DNA from: Deltaproteobacteria bacterium | Lineage (GTDB): Bacteria > Myxococcota_A > Bradymonadia > REDH01 | DNA length: 52,119 bases | Assembly (NCBI GenBank): GCA_007693585.1 | Contig: REDH01000101.1 | Span: forward strand, 1-52,119 | Direction: 5' to 3' | Part shown: positions 23,046-32,681 of the stretch, in pieces | How the letters are laid out: each line of letters opens with the position of its first letter | Numbering within the stretch: the stretch's first letter is position 1 | Notes under the pieces: generated by a model | Told to the model about the DNA's origin: nothing | What the model saw: only the letters and a program-made list of their open reading frames with translations | Databases searched by the model: none | Made by a program: the position numbers and the translations under genes

Positions 23046-24458
23046 TCAGTAGCGCCAGCTCCGCGTCCCCGAGAACCCCAGCTCCAGCCCCGTGATCGTC
23101 GTCAGCTCCAGCCGCCGCTGCGACGGCAGCGCCCCCCGGAACAGGTACCCGCTCACGAACACCCCCGAGCGCACCCCGCCCACCAGCGGCACGCTCACCG
23201 CCGACCGACCGTCCATCGTGAACCGCAGGTCCGTCGCCCCGTCCCCCGACGACGGCACATACCAGTCCACCTCCAGCGTGTTGCGCCACCGCGCCTCCCC
23301 CCCCAGCCGCTCGAGCGCGCGCTCGTGCAGCACGCTCCCCGCCAGCCCGCTCACCTCCCGTCCCCGGATCGCCGCCAGATCCCGCTCCACGAACACCGTC
23401 CCCCGAACCTCCCGCACGTCCCCCGGCAACCGCGCCACCGCTCCCATGCTCCCGCGCAGCACGCTCCGACGCGTCCGCCCCAGCACCTCCCCCGTGTCCG
23501 GAGCCCGAACCTCCGTCCGCGTGAACGCCGTCGTGTACCGCAGCGCCACCGTCGGCATCAGCGACGTGTCCGGCCCGAGCAGCCGCGACTCGTACCCCCG
23601 CACGTCCGTCGACCCCTCCAGCCGAACCAGATCCTCCAGCACCACCGGCTCATCCGCATCCCGCAACGACTGCCGCCGGAACACCGCCAGCACATGCAGC
23701 GACGTCAGCGCAGGATCCGTCTCGTGCGTCAGCCGCCCGTCCATCCGCAGCCCGAACGTCGTGTTGTCCGCCTGACGCACCCGGTCGTTTCGCACCCCCG
23801 CGTACCCCTCCCTCGCGCTCGTGCTCCCGAACTGCTCCCACCCCACCTTCAGCGCCGGCACCTCCAGCACCAGCCTCCGATAGTCCGGCGTCGGCCCCAG
23901 CGCACCATCGATGTCCGACCGGATCCGCGCGGCCTCCGGATGCGGCGGAAACTTCAGCACCTCCTGCTCCTCCTCCCCTTCCAGCTGCAGCCGCGGCTGC
24001 CGCGTCAGCGTGCGAACCTCAGGTCCTGCATCCTCTTCCGCCGCGTGCTCCGGGCTCGCGTCCTGCTCGACGTCCTCGCCCTCCCGTTCCGCCGCGTCGT
24101 CCACCACCTCCGGGTCGTCCGAGCCGTCCAGGCTCGGCGACGGCCGCTCCTGCGCGCGCTCGCCTCCCCCGGGCGCGTCCGGCTCGACCTCCGCCGGCGG
24201 GTTCCCCGTTTCGCTCCCTCCTTCAGGACTCCCCCGCTCGTGTTCCTCCACCCTTGTCGCCGCCTCCCCGTCCCCGTCCGTCCCCGCCTGCTCGGCCCAC
24301 GTGGACCCGCCCGCGAGAAGGACCCCCGCGGCGACCAGCCACGCCATGGTACCCCGGGACCATGCACGCACCCTGCCCTTCCGCATCCTCCGGGACAGGT
24401 GCACCGGACGTACTGCGGGCCGCGCATCACGCTCCGCCGTCGCTCCCGCACCGCTCAT
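23046..24458 (-). CDS. Predicted outer-membrane beta-barrel protein with long acidic linker
   Basis: 470 residues. The start at 24456-24458 forms an ATGA overlap with the upstream PLP enzyme. A shorter start at 24386 would give a more standard signal peptide, but its GGAGG touches the ATG. A signal-like core lies at about 38-55. Residues about 57-150 are a Glu/Asp/Gly/Pro-rich, disordered-looking linker. From about 190 to the end the sequence alternates polar and hydrophobic residues in barrel-like strands and finishes in Arg-Tyr, the aromatic C-terminus typical of outer-membrane barrels. I do not recognise the family. It is the last gene of the agmatine operon, so a role in uptake or export related to that pathway is possible but unproven. 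Confidence 0.65.
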   Translation of the reverse strand: MSGAGATAERDARPAVRPVHLSRRMRKGRVRAWSRGTMAWLVAAGVLLAGGSTWAEQAGTDGDGEAATRVEEHERGSPEGGSETGNPPAEVEPDAPGGGERAQERPSPSLDGSDDPEVVDDAAEREGEDVEQDASPEHAAEEDAGPEVRTLTRQPRLQLEGEEEQEVLKFPPHPEAARIRSDIDGALGPTPDYRRLVLEVPALKVGWEQFGSTSAREGYAGVRNDRVRQADNTTFGLRMDGRLTHETDPALTSLHVLAVFRRQSLRDADEPVVLEDLVRLEGSTDVRGYESRLLGPDTSLMPTVALRYTTAFTRTEVRAPDTGEVLGRTRRSVLRGSMGAVARLPGDVREVRGTVFVERDLAAIRGREVSGLAGSVLHERALERLGGEARWRNTLEVDWYVPSSGDGATDLRFTMDGRSAVSVPLVGGVRSGVFVSGYLFRGALPSQRRLELTTITGLELGFSGTRSWRY

Positions 24459-25441
24459 TCGTGGGCCAGCGAGGGGTACGGGATACGCTGCGCTACACCG
24501 AAGAGGTTGAGCTGCCCCCCGGTGTGCACCACCACCGTGTGGCGCAGGTGCCGGCTCGAGAACGATGCCGGGAACTGCCAGGCCGCCCACGTGTAGAGCG
24601 GGTCGAAGAGCACGCCGGTTCGCCTGGCCGTGCGGATACAGCCCTCCAGGTCCGCCGGGTCCGCCTGGCCGAAGCGTCGCGCGGGAGCCCGCTCCGCCCA
24701 CAGCACCGACGGCCTTCGCGGCAGCGCGCCATGGCGCGCCTCGAAGGCCAGCACCAGCTCCTGCTCCGTGCGCCGAAGCTCGTCCTCGGTGTCCTGCACC
24801 AGCCGCACCCCGTAGATCTCCCACGGCAGATCGAGCAACGCCGCACCGATCGCCAGCCCCGTCGCCGTCGTCCCCGTGCCGGAGTCCACCACGACTCGCC
24901 AGGGAGTGCGGTGCGGGCGGTCCAGCGTCAGGGCGAGGCCCCACACCAGCCGGATGAGCCCCGGGAGCGCGTCCACACAGCGTGCTCCCTCCGGAATCAC
25001 GGCCACGCGGCGCCCCCCCGCGGCGAGTCGCGCGCGATGGTGCTCCAGCATGCCCTCCCGATCCGCGTACCGGTCTCGATCCACCCACGTGACCTCGCCG
25101 AACGTCATCGACAGCAGCGTGTAGCCGGTGACCGTCTCCGGGGGCTCTCCGCGAAGGAGCAGGTGGGCGCGCATCCCGCAACCGGCCGCCAGCGCCGCCG
25201 TGGCCGCGCAGTGCGACGATTGCGCCCCGCCGCAGGTCACCACATCCGTCACCCCGGCGGCCTGCAGGGCGGGCAGCAGCGCATCGAGCTTGCGCGCCTT
25301 GTTCCCACCCGCCACCGGGTGCAGCAGGTCGTCGCGCACCAGGCGCACCCGCTCCGACGCGCTCCACTGCACCTCGTCCACCCGCACTGCGTGGTGGGGC
25401 AACAGGAACGTCGTGTTCTCGATCAGGGCGGGGGTGGGCAT
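24455..25441 (-). CDS. PLP-dependent D-cysteine desulfhydrase / ACC deaminase-family enzyme
   Basis: 328 residues, the normal family length. The PLP lysine motif G-G-N-K48-A-R-K-L-D and the following T-C-G-G-A-Q-S-S-H (69-77) are typical of the branch containing D-cysteine desulfhydrase and 1-aminocyclopropane-1-carboxylate deaminase. A G-T-G-T-T phosphate-binding loop is present in the middle, and T-G-G near the C-terminus. Reactions in this family are beta-elimination or ring opening of small D- or cyclopropyl amino acids, releasing ammonia and a keto acid. Which one applies here cannot be told by eye. GGAGA precedes the ATG. It starts 13 bases after the stop of the two-TM protein and overlaps the barrel gene by ATGA. 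Its place in an agmatine operon is unusual. Confidence 0.85.
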   Translation of the reverse strand: MPTPALIENTTFLLPHHAVRVDEVQWSASERVRLVRDDLLHPVAGGNKARKLDALLPALQAAGVTDVVTCGGAQSSHCAATAALAAGCGMRAHLLLRGEPPETVTGYTLLSMTFGEVTWVDRDRYADREGMLEHHRARLAAGGRRVAVIPEGARCVDALPGLIRLVWGLALTLDRPHRTPWRVVVDSGTGTTATGLAIGAALLDLPWEIYGVRLVQDTEDELRRTEQELVLAFEARHGALPRRPSVLWAERAPARRFGQADPADLEGCIRTARRTGVLFDPLYTWAAWQFPASFSSRHLRHTVVVHTGGQLNLFGVAQRIPYPSLAHE

Positions 25442-25454
25442 CGTCGTCTCCGTT

Positions 25455-26108
25455 TCAGGGAAGGGCTTCGAGGGCTTCGCGCATGCGGCGGGTCCACGCG
25501 TCCGGGTCCCCCATGCGCAGGGCCTCCTCCGGGCTCTCGCCGGCGCTGGCGCGTACGCCGGACTCCTCGATACCCAGCAGGCGAGAGGGGTTCTCCTCCA
25601 CCACGAACCCTGCGCTCCGCAGGGAGCGCAGCACCGCCGATCGAAGCTCGTGCATGGTCGCCGTGTGACGGCCGGGGCCCTCCGTGCCACGCTCCCGGGC
25701 GGCGCGCCACGTCCACCACGACACCACCGTCGACAGCGCGAGCCCCACCACGAAGCCCGCCGCGATGCCCACCGCCGTTCCGAACAGGACCCAGGAGGCG
25801 AGCAGGCACACCAGCAACCCCGTCGGGAACACCATCGCCGCGAGCCGCGCGGGGAACGGGCTCTCGCATTCGAGGCGCACCACCAGGCACGCATCCGCCG
25901 GCGCGTAGGCGCAGACCACCGTGAGCGGCATGGCGTCCACCTGCGCCGTGAACACCGCCGCGCCCCGCGCTGCCGAGCGCCGCAGGACCTTGCCCCCGAC
26001 CGCGCCGAGGCCCTGGCGCAGGCGCCCCATCACGTGGGGCGGGAGCGCCCACGCCGGCGCGTCGTCCGGGGCCTGCACCCGCAGGTCCGCGCGGGCCACG
26101 CTGCTCAT
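25455..26108 (-). CDS. Unknown two-transmembrane protein in the agmatine operon
   Basis: 217 residues, starting at an ATGA overlap with agmatine deiminase. About 85 soluble residues are followed by two hydrophobic helices (about 90-110 and 112-133), ending in a Trp/Arg-rich boundary. A C-terminal soluble part of about 80 residues then ends in an amphipathic helix. The two soluble parts should lie on the same side of the membrane, probably the cytoplasm. I do not recognise the family and see no catalytic motif. Coupling to aguA, with the PLP gene 13 bases downstream, says it is made with these enzymes, perhaps as a membrane anchor or regulator. Confidence 0.72.
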   Translation of the reverse strand: MSSVARADLRVQAPDDAPAWALPPHVMGRLRQGLGAVGGKVLRRSAARGAAVFTAQVDAMPLTVVCAYAPADACLVVRLECESPFPARLAAMVFPTGLLVCLLASWVLFGTAVGIAAGFVVGLALSTVVSWWTWRAARERGTEGPGRHTATMHELRSAVLRSLRSAGFVVEENPSRLLGIEESGVRASAGESPEEALRMGDPDAWTRRMREALEALP

Positions 26109-27162
26109 CGGGCCCCTTCGGCGGGAAGCTGCTGCGTCACGCAGTGCACCGCGCCGCTCTGGGTGATCAGCGCACGGGCGTCCAGCCCCACCACGTCGCG
26201 GCCGGGAAAGCACTCCCGCAGGATGCCGAGCGCGCGGTCATCGGCCGGCTGGGCAAAGGTGGGCACGATCACCCGCCCGTTGGCGATGGCGAAGTTCGCG
26301 TAGCTGGCGGGCAGCATCTGCCCGTCCACGGCCACCGGATCGGGGGCCGGCAGATCCACCAGGGTGAACGGCCGGCCACCGGGTCCGCGCGACGCTTCGA
26401 GGATCGCCCGGTTGCGCCGCATGGTCGCGTGGTCCGGATGCGCCGCGTCCGCAGGCTGCACCAGCACCACCGTGCACGGGTCCACGAAGCGGGCGATGTC
26501 GTCCACGTGCCCGTCCGTGTCGTCCCCCTCCAGCCCCTCGTCGAGCCAGATCACCCGTTCCACGCCCAGGGCCTCGCGGAGGGTCTCCTCGGCCTGCGCC
26601 GGATCGCCGCTGCCCCCACGGTTGGCGTTGAGGAGCACGGCCCGGGTGGTGATCAGATCGCCTTCGCCGTTGACCTCGATGGCCCCGCCCTCCAGCACCA
26701 TCTCCATCCGCCGGCAGGGCAGCCCGAGCCGCTCGGCCATGGCCGCCGCCACCCGGTCGTCGCGCTCGTGGGGGAACTTCGCCCCCCATGCGTTGAACCG
26801 CCAGTCCAGCAGCAGCCGCGGCGGCTGGCCGGGCGCCGGCACGCCGAGCGGCACCACGGCGATGGGACCGTGGTCGCGGGCCCAGACATCGTCGCTGTCC
26901 ACCGGATGAAGCGTCACGCGCGCAGCGTCGGCGCCGGCGCCGCGCAGCGCCTCGTCCACGCGCCCGTGCCACGCGGCCGGGGCGGCGATGTGCACGTCCT
27001 CGACCTCCGCGAGGAGGGCGGCGAGGCGCGCGAACGTCCCCTGGATGTCCGGCATGAGGCGGCCCCAGATGCCCGCGTCGTGGGGCCACGTGAGCAGGGT
27101 GGCCTCGTGGGGCATCCACTCGGCGGGCATCCGCCAGCGGCCGGGGGTCTCGCGGGGAGCGC

Positions 27163-27166
<4 letters not shown>
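26105..27166 (-). CDS. aguA: Agmatine deiminase
   Basis: 353 residues. The sequence matches the peptidyl-arginine-deiminase-like agmatine deiminase family. It opens with the M-P-A-E-W-x-P-H-x-A-T-x-x-x-W-P signature (13-28). It has D-V-W-A-R-D-H-G-P (around 93-101), E-G-G-A-I-E-V-N, D-D-T-D-G-H-V-D-D carrying the catalytic His/Asp, and a C-terminal nucleophile in V-H-C342-V-T-Q-Q. It converts agmatine to N-carbamoylputrescine and ammonia in the cytoplasm. The next step is catalysed by the product of the gene immediately upstream in the operon, which overlaps it by ATGA. Together they make putrescine from arginine-derived agmatine; no arginine decarboxylase is in the window. Confidence 0.95.
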
Positions 27167-28113
<947 letters not shown>

Positions 28114-28322
28114 CCTTCCGCGGCGCGGTGCAACGGCATCTTGCACGGGCGGGGATGCTCAACCGTCATCGGTGTTCATGCCGCGTTTCCGTCCTTCCGG
28201 GGACGTTCCTGGTTTCCGTGGAGACGAGCTGGGGTCCGGCACCTGCTCGCCCGCTTCACCACAGCTGCGTGGTTGCTCCAGGAGACCACTTGACGCCTTG
28301 AATCGGCATCACCTTCGGTCGG

Positions 28323-28346
28323 GGGGATGAGGCTACTGTCATCCCC
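28323..28346. repeat. 8-bp perfect inverted repeat (operator or hairpin)
   Basis: GGGGATGA (28323-28330) and TCATCCCC (28339-28346) are perfect inverse copies separated by 8 bases. It lies 210 bases upstream of aguB and 268 upstream of the repeat lipoprotein. No T-run follows on either strand, so an operator is as likely as a hairpin. Confidence 0.4.
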
Positions 28347-28534
28347 AGACTCCGGAAGAGCCGTCTGTGAACGGGCACCTGAAGGGGGTGCGTCCGAAAC
28401 GCGATGTCATCGCAGGCCCGGAACCCTCTCCTGCAGCCTGGATGAGGGGTCGGGTCAGTGAGGCTGTGGAGCCGGCACGGCCGCTCCATGGACCCGGTGC
28501 GTCGAGGGTTGATCTTTCATTCGTGCGGCAAGTT

Positions 28535-28542
28535 GCTAGTCT
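28535..28542 (+). promoter_or_regulatory. Possible extended -10 element for the repeat lipoprotein
   Basis: TAGTCT (28537-28542) is preceded by G-C one base after a T (TTGCTAGTCT), resembling an extended -10. The only -35-like hexamer at a permitted distance is TTTCAT (28515-28520, 16-base spacer), which is weak. The predicted start near 28549 leaves a leader of about 65 bases. Confidence 0.3.
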
Positions 28543-28613
28543 GGAGGGCGTGTTGATCCCGGGTCGCTCGAGCTCCCCTCGCGGGAGCGGCCTCCCTTCA
28601 TGGAGCCGAGACA

Positions 28614-31600
28614 ATGATTCGACCGAATGCGCGTTCCGCTCGATCTGCCGGGTCGCTGGGCGTCCATGTGCTGCTCACGCTCGCCTGGCTGCTGGTGGCG
28701 GGGTGTCAGTCCCTGCCCTCGCTCGGGGAGCCCTGCGAGGTCGACGGCGACTGCGCCGGGGAAGGCGAGGTCTGCGCCCGGGGCCTGTGCGTGCCCCTCG
28801 ATGATGTGGACGAGCGCTGGCCCGACGGGCCCGAGCCGACGTCTCAGACCCCGGGCACCAGCGGCGGCAGCTCGAGCGATGGCGGCGGCTCGAGTAGTGG
28901 CGGCGGCTCGACGACCACGGACACCCTCGGCGGCTGCCTTCGCGCCGAGGAGAGCCACTTCGACTTCGGGCGGGTGCTCGTCGGCGGCTCCGCCGATGTC
29001 GTTCTGACCCTGCGCAACTGCGGCGAGGTGCCCCTGGACCCGTTGCCCCCCGTGGTGATCGAGCCGGCGTTCGAGGCCACGATCGTGGTCGGCGGCGATG
29101 GGCGCCTCCAGCCCGGGGACGCGCTGCTCGTCGAGGTGACCTTCACCCCGTTCAGCGAGCGCCTGTATACCGACCTCCTCCTCGCCCGGGCGGACACCGG
29201 CCGGCAGGTGATCGAGGTGTCCGTACCGCTGCTGGGCACCGGCGCGGAGCCCGACGAAGCCCGCGAGCGCTGCCTGCGCTTCACGCCGAGCGAGGTCGAC
29301 TTCGGAACACTCGAAGCCGATGACCCCGTCCCGACCACCCGCGTCGGTGTCGAGAACTGCGGACGCGTGCCGCTGCCCATGGACCCGGCCTCGGAGCGCA
29401 ACACCCCCGGCTTCGCCCTCGACACGCCCGATCCCCTGCCCCCGACGCTGTTGCCCGGCGAGACGGCATCGGTCGTGGTCAGCTTCGATCCGGCGGTGGG
29501 CGAAGGCGCATGGAGCGACGTCTTCCGGTTCACCCCCTTCCCGGACACCGGCCGCCTGCCCCTCGTCGCGCGCGTCGCGCCCGTCCCCGGTCCCTCCACC
29601 GATCTTCCCCCCGACGTGGCCTGCATCGAGGCCCTGCCGGAAGTGATCAACCTGGGCACGATCGCCAGGGACACCGACTTCCTCGGCACGACGCCGATCG
29701 CCCTGCGCAACTGCGGCACCGTCACCCTCTCGGGCCTTCGGCACTTCCTCGAAGTGGGGGAGGGCTCCCTGGTGGCCGAACTGCGCCAGCCCGTGCCCGC
29801 GTCCTTCGCCGCCGGGGACGCGCAGATCATCAACTACCGGCTCAGCGACATCGCGCCCGGCCCCTTCGTCCTGCGCTACGGTGTCGAGGACGCCGAAGAA
29901 GGCGTGTCCGCCACCCTGACCATCCGCGGGCAAGGCGCCCCGGACTCCACCGACCCTCCCCTCGGCGAGCTCCTCGTCTTCCCGCCCCTCGCGGACCTCG
30001 GCGAAGTGCCCGAGGACGGCGGACGGGTCTTCCGCGAGATCCAGGTCGACAACCGCTTCCCCGAGGCCGTGCCCGCCGCGGTCGAGCGCATCGGAGGATC
30101 GCCAGCCTTCACCCTGGTGGACGTGCCCGCAGCCTTTCCCCCCGGAGAGAGCACCATCGTCCTGCAGCTCGATCCCGCCGGCCTCTCGGCAGGGCCGGTC
30201 AGCGCCACCTTCCGGCTCGTGGACCGGGAGCCGGCCCGGAACGTCACCGCCCGCGCCGACATCCTCGTCGAGCCGGAACCGACCGAACCAACGGAGCCGA
30301 CCGAACCGACCGAACCCGAACCGTGCCTGGTCTACGGCCCGAGCGGCGAGATCGCCTTCGGTGACATCCCCCTGGGGGAGACCGCCACCCGCCCTCTCGG
30401 GCTGGAGAACTGCGGAAACGTGCCCCTGACCGTCGGAGGCCGCCTCGCGGGCACGCCGGGGTTCGAGCTGGTCCGGTTCGAACAGCAGCCGGGTCCGCAA
30501 CCTGTGACCCTCGCTCCCGGCGAGTCCGTGCAGTACGAGATACGGGTCAGCGGCCTCGGGCTGCCGGTGGAATTCTCGGCGTCGTTCATCCTCTTCGGTG
30601 TCTCCGATTCGGGGGCCGAGGAGATCCTGGCGGAGGTGCCGATCACGGGACGGTTCGTGGCTGACCTCCCACCGGATGCGTGCGTCGAGATGCCGCCGGA
30701 GACCCCGGTCCTGACGACCGAGGTGGGGGAGCTGCTGAACTTCGCCGTCCCCGTGCGGAGCTGCAGCGAGGAGAGCATGTTCGGGCTGCGCGCCGTCATC
30801 GAGGCCGAGCCCGACGGGGTCATCACCAGCCGGCGCGCCGCGGATGTGAGCGGGTTCCTCCTCTCCGCCGGCGAGACGCGCCGCCTCCTGCTCCGCCTCA
30901 ACGGCGTGGCGCCGGTACCGGCCGGCACCACGGGGCTCCTGCGCGTTGTCGACGAGGACGGCAACACGCTCGCCTCCACCGTCCTGCGCTACACCGTGAC
31001 CAGCGACGAACCGCCGCCCCCGGAACCCTGCGCCGAGGTGATACCCGACGGGACGCCCCTGGACTTCGGGCGCGTGGACGTGGGCGAGAGCGCCACGCGC
31101 CCGCTGCGCATCCGCAACTGCGGAGACGTGGAGCTGCGCTACGCCGCGCCGATACTGTCCCCCGCCACGGCGCCGTTTTCCGTGCCGGACGGCGCCCGGA
31201 CCATCCCCCCGGGACAGGCCGAGCGCGTGGACGTGACGTTCACCCCGACCCTCGCCGGCATGGCCGTGGCGGGGCTCATCCTCGAACCGGCCGCGGACGC
31301 CGCCGCGGGCACCCCGGGGATCGCCCTGCGCGTGATGGGCGAAGGCATGGACACCACGCCCCCCCTGCAGTGCCTGCAGGTCCTCCCCGAGGTCCTCGAG
31401 TTCGGCACGGTCCCGCTCCAGAGCCCGCGCGAGCTCCCGGTCTCCGTGCGCAACTGCGGCGACGAGGTCCTCCAGGTGAGCGATCCCGAGATCCGCCCCG
31501 GCGATTCGCCCTTCAATGTGGTGCTCCAGCCCGGCGACGCCGGCCTTGCCGGCGTCTACGGCCCAGGCGAGGAGCGCTCGGCCACCATCCGTTTCGTGGG

Positions 31601-32540
31601 CATCACCCCGGGATCCTTCGAAGCCACCGTGCAGTTCTCGGCCTCCGGACCGCAGGACGCCGAGATCGTCGAGAGCGCCCTGCTGCGCGCAACCGCCTTC
31701 GACGACGATACGAGCCCCGTCTGCCGCGAGCCCGCCCCGCGGGCCACCCGGAGCATCAACGGCTCCGACGGCCCCTGGGGCGCACCGATCCACGTGCGCA
31801 TCAACCAGGAGATCCTGCTCGAGCCCGACTTCGACGCCCCCCTCGCACCCGGCGAGACCGTGACCTGGAGCCTCACGCGCGGGCCCGCGGGTGCTGCCAC
31901 CCTCTTCCGGCCCGAGAACGACCGCGGCCGTGTGGCCTACACCCCCACCGTGCCCGGAGAGTACCGCTTCCGCGCCCGATACCGCCTCGGCGACTGCATC
32001 ACCGACCGCACCCTCGACGCCATCGTCACCAGCCGGCCGAACGTGGGGCAGGGCCTGCGCGTGGTCATCACCTGGCGCACCCCCGGAGACCCTGACGAGA
32101 CCCAGCCGCCCGGCTCCGACCTCGACCTCCACTTCCTGCGGGTGACCGCCGATGGTCGAGCCTTCTGGAACCGCAGCGGCGACGACATCTACTACGCCGC
32201 ACGGACCGCCGACTGGGGCGCACCGGGGCCCGCCAACGATCCCGAGCTCCTGCGCGACGAGACCCAGGGACTCGGGCCGGAGATCATCGTGCTCCCCGAT
32301 CCCTTCCGATCCGAGCGCTTCCTCGTCGGCATCTACTACTGGTCCGACCGCGGGTTCGGTGCCTCCGACGTCACCTTGCGGATCTTCCGCGACAACGTCC
32401 AGCTCGTCAGCACCACCCGCCGCCTCAACCGGACACGCGACTTCTGGATGGGCGCCGACATCACCCTCGAGGGCGAGTTCATCCGCATGCTCGACCTGCC
32501 GCTCTTCGACGGCTTCCCGGCCCCGACCGTCGTGCCCTGA
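28614..32540 (+). CDS. Giant lipoprotein with eight ASH-like (choice-of-anchor D) repeats and a C-terminal D-x-D-L-H domain
   Basis: 1308 residues; GGAG is eight bases before the ATG. The lipobox is L-V-A-G-C (Cys31). A short Cys-rich unit (about 36-60) and a Ser/Gly linker precede eight beta-sandwich repeats of about 114 residues, starting near 108, 220, 337, 453, 571, 688, 806 and 920. These resemble ASPM/SPD-2/Hydin-type domains. Most open with a Cys (C-L-R or similar), then D-F-G-x-V, then an R-N-C-G-x-V-P-L strand. Repeat 4 lacks both Cys, which supports an intra-repeat disulfide. A T-E-P repeat linker separates repeats 4 and 5. A PKD-like segment (about 1040-1145) and a domain with S-D-L-D-L-H-F (about 1146-1308) close the protein. 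Probably a long surface adhesin or scaffold; no enzymatic motif is seen. Confidence 0.88.
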   Translation: MIRPNARSARSAGSLGVHVLLTLAWLLVAGCQSLPSLGEPCEVDGDCAGEGEVCARGLCVPLDDVDERWPDGPEPTSQTPGTSGGSSSDGGGSSSGGGSTTTDTLGGCLRAEESHFDFGRVLVGGSADVVLTLRNCGEVPLDPLPPVVIEPAFEATIVVGGDGRLQPGDALLVEVTFTPFSERLYTDLLLARADTGRQVIEVSVPLLGTGAEPDEARERCLRFTPSEVDFGTLEADDPVPTTRVGVENCGRVPLPMDPASERNTPGFALDTPDPLPPTLLPGETASVVVSFDPAVGEGAWSDVFRFTPFPDTGRLPLVARVAPVPGPSTDLPPDVACIEALPEVINLGTIARDTDFLGTTPIALRNCGTVTLSGLRHFLEVGEGSLVAELRQPVPASFAAGDAQIINYRLSDIAPGPFVLRYGVEDAEEGVSATLTIRGQGAPDSTDPPLGELLVFPPLADLGEVPEDGGRVFREIQVDNRFPEAVPAAVERIGGSPAFTLVDVPAAFPPGESTIVLQLDPAGLSAGPVSATFRLVDREPARNVTARADILVEPEPTEPTEPTEPTEPEPCLVYGPSGEIAFGDIPLGETATRPLGLENCGNVPLTVGGRLAGTPGFELVRFEQQPGPQPVTLAPGESVQYEIRVSGLGLPVEFSASFILFGVSDSGAEEILAEVPITGRFVADLPPDACVEMPPETPVLTTEVGELLNFAVPVRSCSEESMFGLRAVIEAEPDGVITSRRAADVSGFLLSAGETRRLLLRLNGVAPVPAGTTGLLRVVDEDGNTLASTVLRYTVTSDEPPPPEPCAEVIPDGTPLDFGRVDVGESATRPLRIRNCGDVELRYAAPILSPATAPFSVPDGARTIPPGQAERVDVTFTPTLAGMAVAGLILEPAADAAAGTPGIALRVMGEGMDTTPPLQCLQVLPEVLEFGTVPLQSPRELPVSVRNCGDEVLQVSDPEIRPGDSPFNVVLQPGDAGLAGVYGPGEERSATIRFVGITPGSFEATVQFSASGPQDAEIVESALLRATAFDDDTSPVCREPAPRATRSINGSDGPWGAPIHVRINQEILLEPDFDAPLAPGETVTWSLTRGPAGAATLFRPENDRGRVAYTPTVPGEYRFRARYRLGDCITDRTLDAIVTSRPNVGQGLRVVITWRTPGDPDETQPPGSDLDLHFLRVTADGRAFWNRSGDDIYYAARTADWGAPGPANDPELLRDETQGLGPEIIVLPDPFRSERFLVGIYYWSDRGFGASDVTLRIFRDNVQLVSTTRRLNRTRDFWMGADITLEGEFIRMLDLPLFDGFPAPTVVP

Positions 32541-32681
32541 ACGACGGGCGGTCCCGACGGTCTGGTCCCGGATACGGACGCCGTGGTGCCGCAACGAACA
32601 GGTGTTCCCAGCGGGCTGGTCCGGCGCACTCGTCGAGGAGGCAGGAGCCCGGGCGCCGCAACGACTGCTCTTCCGTGCCTT

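Larger units (their letters stand above)
28114..28613. other. 500-base divergent intergenic region without genes
   Basis: This gap lies between aguB (minus) and the giant repeat lipoprotein (plus) and must hold the promoters of both. I see an inverted repeat (28323-28346) and a possible extended -10 (28535-28542). The short reading frames crossing it have no ribosome sites and no recognisable product. No tRNA or small RNA can be supported. A clear promoter for aguB was not found. Confidence 0.5.

Noticed and set aside
28367-28804. A 145-codon plus frame in the agu/lipoprotein gap
   Set aside because: It lacks a ribosome site and runs into the lipoprotein gene in another frame; the product is Arg/Gly/Pro-rich with no motif.
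30284-30321. Short ACCGA-type repeats that might suggest a CRISPR or satellite
   Set aside because: They encode the Thr-Glu-Pro linker inside the giant lipoprotein and keep the reading frame; there are no spacers.
28536-32594. A 1352-codon minus-strand frame opposite the giant lipoprotein
   Set aside because: It shows Gly/Glu/Arg/Val shadow composition with no motif or signal, while the plus strand has a lipobox, regular repeats and a good ribosome site.
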